DNA from: Siderastrea siderea
Lineage: Eukaryota > Cnidaria > Anthozoa > Scleractinia > Rhizangiidae
Length of the DNA stretch: 64,000 bases
Direction of reading: 5' to 3'
Assembly: GCA_964030785.1 (NCBI GenBank)
Contig: OZ034968.1
Span: 66,877,899-66,941,898, forward strand
Made by a program: the position numbers and the translations under genes. The notes beneath the pieces were generated by a model. The model searched no databases and was not told the DNA's origin. It saw nothing but the letters and a program-made list of their open reading frames with translations. Shown here piece by piece: positions 40,045 through 52,700 of the stretch (position 1 is its first letter; each line of letters opens with the position of its first letter).

Positions 40045-43000
40045 TCATTGTATACAGCAACATGAATTTGTTTTCTTTGCCTATTGGGACCAACAACAAC
40101 AAAAAATGTGAGTTAATAATATGAAAACATTTAATACTTAATCCACAAGCACACACTATATTTATAGAGTTATTTTTGACTTACAGTTTTGTAGAAGGCT
40201 TTTGATTGTAGAGTTAGCCCTTCAGATTTCTCTACAAGGTCATCAAGTTTCTCTCCTCTCTGAAGTACAGCTTCAATTGTGTTATGCTGCATGCAGAAAA
40301 AAAAACAGTGCTTAGTATAGAAATTACTAGTAGTAGCATTGGAAAAGGAAGGGGGATCTTTCTAGGGAAATTGGGGGGGGGGGGGGGTGTTTAATAGAGG
40401 ATTTGCCATACCAAAAAGCCTTCATACATCCTACAGAGTCTCAATGACGGCTTACAAGTACATGTGCACAAACACTAAAACTACATTATAAAAAATAAAA
40501 CTGATTCCATTCTTAACATGTAGACCAGTATATTCATTTTTTCATCAAACTTACTAAGACTATTTTGGTTTCATCCAGTTCGACTTGTACTTTTGTCATT
40601 GCATCTGCTTCTCTTGGATTCTGTAGCATCAACAAAAAAAATACAAAAAAAAAATCAACAAAAAAATAAAAATAAAAAATTAGCATGATAGCAGCTAAGG
40701 GGCCATGATCATGCAAGACAAAGGGGACTGATACAGTTGCACTGTTCCTGACTTCCTAATAAGTTAGCGTTGGACATTGAAAGTGGGTTCTAAGTTCAAC
40801 AGAATACATGTACTTTTCACAGATTTCAGACTGCACACACCCACAAAACCAAAGTCTGTTACAAGAAAACGAAATTTAGAGGGCAATTAGAGGTGTTCAC
40901 AACATGGAGTATTTCTCCTTCTCCCTGGAAAGGATGCCTATGCATAACAGAGTTACCTCCCCTCTAATTTGCAAGTTTTCCCTAACTATTCACCAGTACC
41001 CATTCATATTCATTCATAACCGTTTATACAACTGGGAAGAGAGAGAAATTATGGAGAAAAGATAATTGCCTGAGAAAACACGACAGCAGACTTCAGATCT
41101 TGAACCACCCTGAATGTCAGGTCCAGTGTGCAACTGTACCTCCATAGGCAACTACTCCAGTAACTACAGTGGGACCTGATATAACAAAGTACCAAGGGAC
41201 TGGGAAAATGTGTTCGTTATAACGGGGGTTCGTTATATCTGGGTACTTTTCCACATGTTTTACTATTACTGGGCTGCAGAATATCATTCATTATAACTCG
41301 GTTTTTCTCATATAGGGGTTTGTCCTATTGGGGTTCCACTGTAATAAGAGAGAAACTATCAATGAAGGGGGTGGGGGCTGAATGTACCTCCCTGGTCACA
41401 CCCACGTTTCTTGAATTGGGTGCCAGCTGGGCTTTTAGCCTGTTCCAGGCGTTCAGATAGTGGAGCGCGAGTGGAAAATAAAGCGAGCAAAAGAGCGGGA
41501 AAAAACGAGGGGAGACTGGGGAAGAGGACGAGGGAACGCCTGTGAAATTAATTTTGAAAAGCCCATGCTGCCCACTTAAGACCGCCGACAGCGGCAGAGA
41601 AACATGAGCCCAGGGTCAGGTCAATGTAAACAAGAAAGTTATGTAATTGTGCTCACCGAAATAGGTTTCACCCGAGTTTGAAGCGTTGGGACAAGTAGAT
41701 GATGCTTTAAGAAATCTGACATGTCGAATGAACATTGCAAAATTTTCTGCGATACGGAAACGCAAATGTCACCTCCACTACTGGACCAATAAAGGTAATG
41801 AGAATCACAGACGACTTTATATACACATCGGTTTATCAAATTGATGAATAGAAAGCTTTTCACTCTGTGACGGAATGAACTAGCTTCGTCGTCTTCATCG
41901 ATTGCGATGGCTACGATATGTTTGTTGTTGTTCTTTTCTCCATTCCTTAGACAGCAGGCTTTCAGGACTTTCATAAACAATCTAGCCGATCCATTTTTCC
42001 TGCTCCTTCTTCGTCTTCTTCTTCGTCTACTCCGATAACCAGCACTCTAATTCTGATGCTTTGAATCTGTTCTACTTTCATAAACAATCTAGCCGATCCA
42101 TTTTTCCTGCTCCTTTTTTGTCTTCTTCTTCGTCTACTCTAATAACCAGCGCTCTAATTCCGATGCTTTGAATCTGTTCTACTTGGTCTTTCATGATTGC
42201 GACAAGCGGAGTGACCACAATTATCTTAGAAACAGCGTTTCTTTGCAATGCGTTGATTAACCTTGGAAAAAAGTTGAAAGATCAAGCTATTTCCAATCCT
42301 GTTGGAAGAATGGCGATGAGACCTCTTCCCAGAAACACGTTTTGAAGACAATCTTTTTATTCCATTTGTAAAGTATCCACATTTGGGAAATCGTCAAGTG
42401 CTTGCCGTGCACTTATTCAACCGTGCGTGACTCAATGGAGGATGACCTTTGCACAGGCACGCCATATCGCATTTCTTGTCTGCGTCAACAACCCTCTGGC
42501 GTTGACAGGAGGTGTCAAATTTGGCCAACCAGAGCGTATACCAGATTCTGGTATACTGTCACAAGCTTTTTAAAATTAATTTCACAGGCATTCTCTCGTC
42601 CTCTTCCCCAGTCTCCCCTCGTTTTTTCCCGCCCTTTCGCTCGCTTTCTTTTTCTCTCGCGTTCTACTATCTGAACACCTGGAACAGGCTACTGGGCTTT
42701 TGGAACACCATGGGCAATTTACATAGTACTTAAGACCAGGAAATAACTTTTAATAAAAACTGAAAGTTAAGGTTTTTGTACCTGATAGTCTTGCAAATAT
42801 TTTTCACATTCTGGCCAGGTAATTGTGCTACCAAAAATTAAAAGGAAAAACACAGCAACTTTAACCTTGAAGAAACCTGCCGTACATGTACAGTACATTG
42901 TAGTTCTTACCATTGTCATGAAATGTAACTTAACCCTTTAAGCCCCAACAGTGATCAGCATCAAATTTCTCCTTATCATATCAGTGCACCATAACACACG

Positions 43001-43749
43001 CAGGTCATGAAAATTAAGGAAATGATCACCAAAGATGAAACGTCTAAATGTTTAAGCAAATTCTCCCAGCTAATGCCATAAGAAGTTTACAAAAGATATG
43101 AACAGTGAGTGAGGAGAACAGTGAGGAGAATCTGCATGAGGATATTGGGGCTTTTAAGGGTTCATAATCAACTTCAAATGTACTGCATGTGTTTATTATG
43201 TCACCATAACAACATGTTACGTAGACTTTGCACTACGGTTTGAGACAAATTAATGTAATAATTATCTCTTGTATAGGCAGTGAAATTTTCTAATCAATTA
43301 AATTTTGAAATAATATTAAATGTGACCACCTAATGGTGTAAAGAAAAACCATCATAACTTTACCACTGACCATCAACCAGAAGACTTGTGTCCCCTTAGG
43401 GGATAAAAGGTAATGTTTTTCCTGTGCAGTGTACGTGCAAAAAGTACTGAGATGTTCCTTCTGTGACATAGTGACAATTCTCCAAATTGCTCTCGATATA
43501 TTTCTCATAATTGAGTTGGAAGTAGTTGATTGATCACATAACTTTCATAGCTCATGTTCAAACTCATGTCTTGTGTACAGTGTACAGTTTGATTTTTACT
43601 TACTTAGGTTCTGCTGTTTTCCAAACTGAAGGTGAAATTTTCTGGGAAAAATCCTCTAGAACCTATTGGAAAGCATAACTTACAATAAATATAATTTTAT
43701 TTAATGAATGAATATCTATTGTTCAAAATACAAAAAAAAAAGACAATGT

Positions 43750-43781
<32 letters not shown>

Positions 43782-46733
43782 CCCACGGAAGGGATTGGAA
43801 TTTCCAGGGGGGTGGGGGGTCAAAGGCCCAGGAAATTCCTGAGGGGGAGGGGGGGTGTTGTATCAATTTATATTATTTTTTCCAGACCGGTTCCATTATT
43901 CCTATATGTTAAATTTTCTGTTTGCATTTTGCTTACCGATCCGCGGACGCAAACATTGATCTTGTTAACTGCACAAAACTAATATTTTCAAGGTGGTCAG
44001 GCTCGATTTCTGGTGCTGCGAGAGTCCGGTCATTTTACCAAACAGCGGCGGATTAGCGAACAGCTTATGCTGTGGAAGACGAGTAAATTCCGTAAATTAC
44101 ACCAAGAATCTCTGTCACACATATTTAAGCAGATACGTCTGTCATTTGATTTCGAACTGTATCCGTCTCTGCTAGTAGCAGCGCAAACATTTACGTCGCA
44201 TTTCTTCGTTGTTGTTCGCCGGCGTGAAAACTATCGTTTGAACTGAATTATTGCGTCAACATTGAGCACAGTAGTAATTCGGAATCGACACAAAACAGTT
44301 CTTGATCCCGCTAAGAGTAATTCTTGATCGAAAACTACGTAAAAACACTGTAATAATTATAGTTCGGCAGACAAATATTATCTGTAAGAAATTTACGACT
44401 TAAGGCCAAGTAATACGGGCAACATTTTCTTTCAACTTGTCGCGCAACAATGTTGCGTTGCAAGTTGAAAAGCCTTGTTGCGCGTATTACCACCTCCGTG
44501 AGCAACTTGTCACGCAACAAAATTACGTGTTGCAAGTTTCGGATAATTACAACAATCCTGCGCTTGTGATTGGTCATTTGTCTGTAAACAAAATGGCGGC
44601 TGCTCACCTTCTTCATCGAAAGAGAGCAGCTTCCTTGCTTATTTTAAGCTTGTTACTTGACGAAGAAGGGGAAAGGCCAAAAAAACGAAACCGTAAGATA
44701 TATATGCGAAACTGGATTTCACGGAGAGAAGACAGAGGTGTTTATCACCAGCTTGTAAAGGAATTGGAAATTGGAGACAGCGTCGCGTACAAAGAGTTTT
44801 TCCGTATGACAAAACAACAATTTTCCGTTCTCGTGGAGAAGATATCGCCGCTTGTTGAAAAGAAGGAGCAGCCACTGCCAATTAATACAGTCCGTGCAAC
44901 AATCAAGCCAGATGAACGCCTTGCTGTTACGTTGCGCTTTTTGGCAACCGGTGAAACTTTTCATTCACTCGAGTACGCATTCCGAATTTCTCGTCAAACA
45001 ATTTCGTCTATCGTCTCGGAAACAAGCCGTGCCGTACACAAAGTACTCGCATGTGAGTTTCTGAAAGTACCAAACACTGAAAGAGAGTGGGAGGTGGTCG
45101 CCAGTAAGTTTGAATCGAGGTGGAACTTTCCAAATGGGATTGGAGCAATAGACGGAAAGCGAGTCATCATCCAACAACCAGCCAATTCTGGCTCTCACTT
45201 TTACGACTACAAGGGAAACAACAGTATTGTTCTTCTGGCTGTCTTTGGGCCTGACTATCAGTGCCTCTGGGCAAGTGTTGGGACGAATGGCCGTTCGCCA
45301 GACTCTGCCATTTGGCAAAATTCAGATCTTAAGAAGGCGCTAAGCTCAGTTGACAATACACTATCCTTGCCTAAAGCAAAACCCTTGCCTGGAAGGTCAA
45401 AGCCAGTCCCTTATGTACTGACAGGCGACGACGCCTTTGCCCTGACAAGGTACTTGATGAAACCTTTCCCGCTGTCAGGGTTGTCGATAGCCCAGCAGAT
45501 TTTTAACTACAGACTGTCGCGCATGCGAAGAATATCTGAAAATGGGTTTGGTATCATCGCCAACAGGTGGAGGGTATTTCGAGCCCCAATTCTTCTGCCG
45601 CCTGACACAGTCATTGCATTAATTTTGGCAGCACTGGTGCTTCACAATTTTCTGAGGTAGGACTTTTCAATGATGCGTAGAAAAAATTGAATGCTATATT
45701 TACTAACAGCTGAATATTTTCTGATACCTTTAAAATTCATTTTTGCAATGGACATGCCTATGTTGCATGGTTAGGTGAGATATTAGGTCACATACACTGC
45801 AGTATTACTTATGCACATCAGCAGTACGTACGCCATGGAAAAAGTGCATGCCCTTGGAATTTTGTTCATTAAATACTCACAAACCTGTATTATTAAGCGG
45901 ACACCAGAAGATATTTTTATGATATTATGACACTGATATGTAAGGTATTTAGCATGTTTTCCAGGTAATATAGTGATTAGAAAGGCCAGTTGCAAAAGGT
46001 TTACAATAAAGTATGTTAAGTATGCAGGTAAATAAAGGTGAGAGATATTAAGGACAATAATTAACTATTGTTTCACAATTAAATAGAACCTGTGTTGAGA
46101 GGACACCCTGTATTAAGCAGACACTTGCGAGGGTCCCAAGGGTGTCCGTTTAATGCAGGTTTCACTGTATGTGCTTTATTTGGCTGTGACGTATAGTTGT
46201 TCTTTTTCTCGATATTTTTTTTGTGAACACATTTATTATGTTGAAAGCAATGAAAATTTGACCTGATGCAAACTCTATGGGGTGGTTTTTGTAGAATTCA
46301 ACAGTGGCTAAGTGTGACATCAGCATTGGAATTCTCCCAAATGTCACACTACGTAGGCAGGCAGGCCATTTTCTATTTCTTAAAAGAAAACACCTTTAAG
46401 GATAATAATTAGCGAGAAAAGTTTAACACAGCATTTCGATGTCTCCATGACATCATTTTCAAGTGAGAAAATAAAATATAGATGAGTTAATATATACAAG
46501 GTGAGGTGTTAAAACACACAATTACATGCCAAATTGTTACTTATTGTTTACTTTTTTAACACCTCACCTTGTATTAATTATATTAACTCATCTATATTTT
46601 ATTTTCTCACTTGAAAATGATGTCATGGAGACATCGAAATGTTGTTTTAAACTTTTCTCGCTAATTCTTATCCTTAAATGTTTATCCAAATTCAATCTGA
46701 TTCGAATATAAAAAAACACCTTGGAGAAAGTAA

Positions 46734-46775
<42 letters not shown>

Positions 46776-49700
46776 TTTATTTATGTGTCAAATTGATCTA
46801 GCACCCTGTAAAGACAAGGTGCTAATTGGGGACACACTAAATAATAATATTACAAATTGTTATTGTTATGGTGTATGCAAATCTACGCAAAGGTAGGTGC
46901 TCACATATTCATACAATAAATTATATGCTCTGAAATTGACTCTCTTCAGGGTGAATGGAATGACAGATCAAGAAGATGAAGATGGAAATTTGATCCCTGG
47001 CCCCTGGAGAGGTAGTGATAATGAGCTATCCTCATGGTTCAATTATCGTCCACAGTGCAGCAACAACTATTCAACTGAAGCAAGGGCCATCAGGGAAGAA
47101 TACATGGACTTTTTTAGCAAGGAGGGAGCAGTGTCTTGGCAGTGGAGACTGTGTGGGGTGGATGACGTTTGAATCAGTTTGCTGGGTTCTCACCATTCAA
47201 CAGCTTAATTGTAAGAACAGACTGAACCCCAATTTAACGAAGTGTAAGGGACTGGGAAAATGAGGTCATTCTATCGGGATTCCGTTATAAATGATACTAA
47301 TACATTGTCCCAGATAAGAGAGGGGTCTCGGGTCAAAAACCCAACAAAGCAGGCAACATGACCCAACAAAATAAACGGTCAACTTGAGAAGATTTGAAGA
47401 GATCCACATCTACTGACCCCTCAAAATTCTTTATTGACCCTCTGTCTTTATAAGTAATCTGGAACACTGCAATATAAAAAATGTGTGGAAGAGCGACCAA
47501 TATCTCTGTTATATGGGTTGGTTAATAATAAATTTCTCTCAAAACAACATTCTATGTTTGCACAATGTATCTGGGTTTAAATGATAAAATAACATTCAAG
47601 CATATCCTTCATTTATACCAGGGACTTCGTTAAATTGGGATTCCACTGTACGACGTAAAGTTAAGCAGAGTTCATGTTGCATTATGTGGTATTGGAGTGG
47701 TGGCTGATTCATATGGTGTCCTTCTGATTGGCTTAATGCATAAATTACTAAAATGTAAATTCTGATGTGGCAACACTTGCAATTAACCTGAAGTGAAGTG
47801 CATGCATGACCAGTCATGCATAAAGTTTAACTATAGTTTATTTATCCAAGCTCACCTTTCAGCTTCACTGTTCACACAAGGTTAAGGAAATGTGCAAGAG
47901 TAATTAATGCTTTTATGCTGTTAAATTATCTCTGTGGTTCTCGCCGAACTAAAGAGGTCTTCAGTTCTCATGGACCTAATTACATCACCAAAACAAAAAC
48001 CCAGAAATTACATGCCATCTGAATCAGCTATTGCTCCAAAGTCACTCCAAAGTTAAAGTTGAAACAGCAATGTGTGTGCAAGAAAAGTCTCAGTGCTATT
48101 TTTAAAGTGATACTTCCACTCAACTGTTGATGTGATTTTATACATATATTATATGCAGAATTATAGTACAATGCTAAATTTTGGCATGCTCCCATAAGTC
48201 GAAATCGATCACGTGACACGACAGTGTCTCTCCTCAGCAGGCGCCTTTCAGCGCATAGTGCCCGTTTTTGGCAATTTTCACTCAAAATTTAGCTTTGTAC
48301 AATAAAAACAATAGAGTCCTTCTATCTCAGGCCTAGGTTCATAGGTTCCCTCTGAAAATTTGATGTTCAACCTTCATATAAGCCCTCCAACTATGTTCTT
48401 GGGCTTAAACATTTGTTGTGAACATCAAATTTCCTTGGGCAACCTATCACACAATAGTGCCTTTGACAGAAGAACTCTATTGTTTAATAAGACTTCATAC
48501 AATATATACAAAGATGTGCTATAAAATTTATATTTATAATAACAATCCAGCTCTGAGCCATTCAAACAAACTTCCAAATTTTGGGTTGAACTTACTGTCT
48601 AACGGTCTTGTTTGGAAATTGGCAGACAACAGAAACTCTTACATTTCGGTAATTTTGTGCTAAAAGCCTCAGAGCCAGGATAGAATATTGTTGACATATT
48701 GAATTTTGCTAGCCTAATACAAGCTAAAACCTTTGAAATTTTGGGAGAGTTTGTTGTGCAATAAGTATAAATGACATTAAATGTCATTGACACTGAAAAG
48801 AACATGCTTTTCACTTCATTCTGGTTAGTAAACATGATTGCAGACCCAGTTTTGTTTGAAAGGGGAGGCTTGAATTAGTAGTTTGATCTAGATAGATGTA
48901 AGTTTTGCTTGAAAAGGGTTGACAGAAATTATACATGGCTTTATTATAACACTGGAAATTACCCATTGAAAAATTAATTGATGGCAAATGTACTGATTAA
49001 TTTCCAACCAAGCCATAATATAATTCAAAATATTAACTTTGCCAGGGACGAAAATAGTCATATACATTAATTTTTTATCCAAACCATTCCAAAAGGTACT
49101 GAAAGATCGATACAAGTTATTTTGTCACTGAATTGTAAAATTAAAACTGTGCTTGCAATCTTACAAATTAGACTGTCCATATTTATATATTCAAGTCATA
49201 TACATTAAATTTTTATCCAAACCATTCCAAAAGGTACTGAAAGGTGTAAATTATTTTTCAAATAGTTTTCTCATAAATACTTCAAGAGTAATTTAATTGC
49301 CTTATAGATTTTAACATTGTACTGTATCTGTTATCAATGAGACTGTTTGAAGTCCTTGTCTATATAATCATGTACCACTTTAAAAGGTACTTATTAATGC
49401 AAATGTGATATTAATAAATAATTTCTGAAGTTATGCATACACACAAGATGAATTAAAACCTTTGTGAGACTTTTAACCCTGGATTAGCCTTGCCTGGCTT
49501 AATTTTGAACAACTGGACTACAAAAATACGTGTGTCCAACGTTTAGAACCAATACAAGAAAAAAGCAAAACAAATCCTTTGAGTGTCAATGCATATACGG
49601 CCAGTTTAAGTTGCCAGAGCTAAATGCAGGTGCCACAAGGTCTGAGGGCAGAGGGCTGCTTGCAGGTACCGATGTAGACAAACCTTGTGGAGCATAGCAC

Positions 49701-52700
49701 TCCATTTCAACTTCAAAAATAACATCGTTGATCCTCTTCTTTGCGATCGCAAGGTGGCGACCCGAAAACCGTCGCAAAGTGGACTCTAGTGATTTTACAA
49801 AAAAACTAATCGAGTCATCTCGATTTTCCGTATTCGCTGGATCACTAAGTGGAAGTGGACTCTGAAGACATTTGATGGCTTCCTTGTACAATTCCAACTT
49901 CACCTGTTCAAATTCTCTTGCTCTATCAGCCTTCATTTTCTTGGCCGGTCTCTCGTTTTCTTTACCATCAAGAGTAGAAACGGCAGGGTCGACGTCATCA
50001 CTCCCCTTGATAAACATCAGTGCCTTGAGATATTTCCACTGGGAAGTGTACACGGCGTCCGTGCCGGCTCCACTGACCTTGCTTTCTTCTTCTTTCTTCA
50101 CCTCTCGGTTGAAAATGGTCTTCAAAATGTTCCACTGCTTTTTTATGTCGTCGTGGCTTCGACCTGGTAAAAGCTCGCAAAGCTTTTTGTAGTTCAGCTC
50201 CCTAACCTGTCGATCTCTGTAGGAAGCAAGATGGTGGTTCCACAGTTGCTCGTTCTGCTTGTAGTACTCAATTAACTGCTCGGTCTCGCCCTCGGTCCAC
50301 TCGCTTTCTTCTTTCGCTTTTAGGGAACGTTGAACGTCTTCCTTCATGTACTTCAACGTATCGTAGAACTTCCATTTCGACTGTTGGCCCTCGTTTTCCT
50401 TTTTTAGTTCTCGAACCAGCGCTGTTCTGAGGGTGTGCAGTTGCCGTTTAAGAAAGCTCTGGGTCAAGTTGAATTTTTGCGAAAGGTCCTCTAATGCCTT
50501 TTCCTTTAGCTCTCGGTTTTTGTAATCGACATTGGAGGTCTCCCATAGGCAACGATAGCCTTGAAGGTCTCGGTAAAGGTCAAATTTCTGAGCTTCGGAC
50601 AGTTTTTGGTCAAGAAATTCAACTTCGTTCACGACTTCAATTTCTTCACCTCTGTCCGCCATGTTTGTTTACATGTTCAAATTTGCCGCGCTGGCGCGCT
50701 TCACCGGCAGCCAATCACTAGCGTTTGATTCAAACTTGTTGCGTGGCAAGTTGTAACATCAGTGGTAATACGAGCAACAAAAGTAAAATTTGTTGCAAAA
50801 AGTAGACCTCAAGTCTACTTTGCGCAACATGTTGCCACAACTTGCAACACGTAATTTTGTTGCGCGACAAGTTGCTCACGGAGGTGGTAAAACGGGCAAC
50901 AAGGCTTTTCAACTTGCAACGCAACATTGTTGCGCGACAAGTTGAAAGAAAATGTTGCCCGTATTACTTGGCCTTTAGGCGCGTTATATAAATCAAAAAT
51001 AAAAACATGCCCGTTTCACGGGTTTTGACTCAAACATTTATAATATTTCGGCATGAAAGAAACGGGCAAAATTTCTTCGGTAGCAGTGGAAAATCACACA
51101 GGCGTCATTACAATTGCATAAAGCAAGTATAAAATAAAGTAAAAGGCATCCCAAGTATTAAAAGGGAAGTGTTTGATGGGAGCGCGTAACATGAACCATT
51201 GTTCAGATAAGTTTGTTTACAGAACATTCCCGCGTGTGCGCTGAAATGTTTTCGAATACATTCATGCTGCTTGCAACGTCGTTTTCGGCTTAACTTTACA
51301 TTAGATAAATCTAGTTGTGCAAAAGTTTTCTAGCTTTGCCAGGTCTCCAGAGAAGGCGGTTTACCACAGCCTTACATCAGCATAAATAAAAGCAGAATTA
51401 TGCAAATTGCAAAATCGGCGGCATGTCAAACTTTCACCGCCAGTCGACGAGACAACGGAACGCTAATTGTCGTGGAGAAGATTGGATTACACTGCACGAT
51501 GGAAACCGGAAGGCAATCGCAGTCATCTTCCAAAATTACTGAGAAAAAAATCTTTTACAGCAAAACTGCTAGCTGTCTTGTTGATTTGCATGCGAGTTTT
51601 ATATATCTGGCAAGCCTTCAATAAAATTTAGGTTTGAATATGCCCGCAAAAAATATGTTGTTTTGATTACAGTACTCACTTTTTTACCTTGGCAGCGTAA
51701 CTTAGCGATTCTTACTCAACATTTATTTCTCAAGAGAACTTGTAATTTGTCAAATACTCGGATTATAAATTGAAGTGTTGCTGTTTCGTCAAGATAATGA
51801 AGCAGAATTGGTCGTAAATAAAATTTATGACGATATGCATGCACAATAGCATTTGACATGCGACGTAACTTCTGCTCATATACGCGAATTTACCAGAAAA
51901 CGCCAGTAACCCTCGAAATTTGGATTCTTAAACTATAGTTTAGCTAATTTTTCGCTTTAAACAAGAAATAGAAATATTTCCAGGGGGTGTAGGAAAAAAT
52001 TGGAATTTCCGGAGGGGGGGAGGGGTATAGTTTGTGGGCCGTTTTTGGAAAATCCAGAGGGGTGGGGGGGTCATATGAAAAATCCCTTCCGTGGGGGGGG
52101 TATGGATATTTTCTGGAACCACACAATAAAGCAAATAAAGGGAATAATACAAATATCCTTACTCTCCTTTTGGCTAATGGTTGATCATTTATACTTACTT
52201 GTATCTTGTCAAATCAACATCCAGGGCATTTACATGTATTAAAAACTGATTCTTTTAATCATGAGGGATTTTAATTAAAAATATGCAAGCAAGCAAAGAT
52301 GAAAATCTAGAAGTAAGGCAGGTGTAATAACCTTTCCCTTACTATAAATCCTGGTACATTAATAAATTTGTTTCCTTTGTTTTTCTGTTAAAGTAACAGA
52401 GTTTTTTTTTTAATTGGAGGGTGTGTTTAATTAATCAAGATGGGGTGAGTAAGTTTGGTACAAAAAAGTCAGCTTGATTTTGGAACATTTTAAAACTTAA
52501 TTTTTTAATTAAAAGTAGATTTATAAATGTATGGGTGTTTTTGGTTAATTACGATAATTATTATACCATTGGTAGTAAGTTTTATTGCTAAAATGAACAC
52601 TTACTTTATTTAAAAGAGTAAAAACAACTCTTTGTGGATATTCAAGGTCTGATATAATAACACCTCCTAATGAATCTGATCTCACAAACACATGACAAAT

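Larger units (their letters stand above)
44403..50974. mobile_element. Complete PIF/Harbinger DNA transposon (6.57 kb)
   Basis: The TIRs, about 137 bp, start AGGCCAAGTAATACGGGCAA and end with the complement. TTA at 44400-44402 and 50975-50977 is the 3-bp target duplication typical of Harbinger (TWA). The two expected genes are present and open: a HARBI1-like DDE transposase on + and a Myb/MADF-like DNA-binding protein on -, converging. The TIRs carry dense TTGCAAC/GTTGCGC repeats, possible transposase binding sites. Confidence 0.93.
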
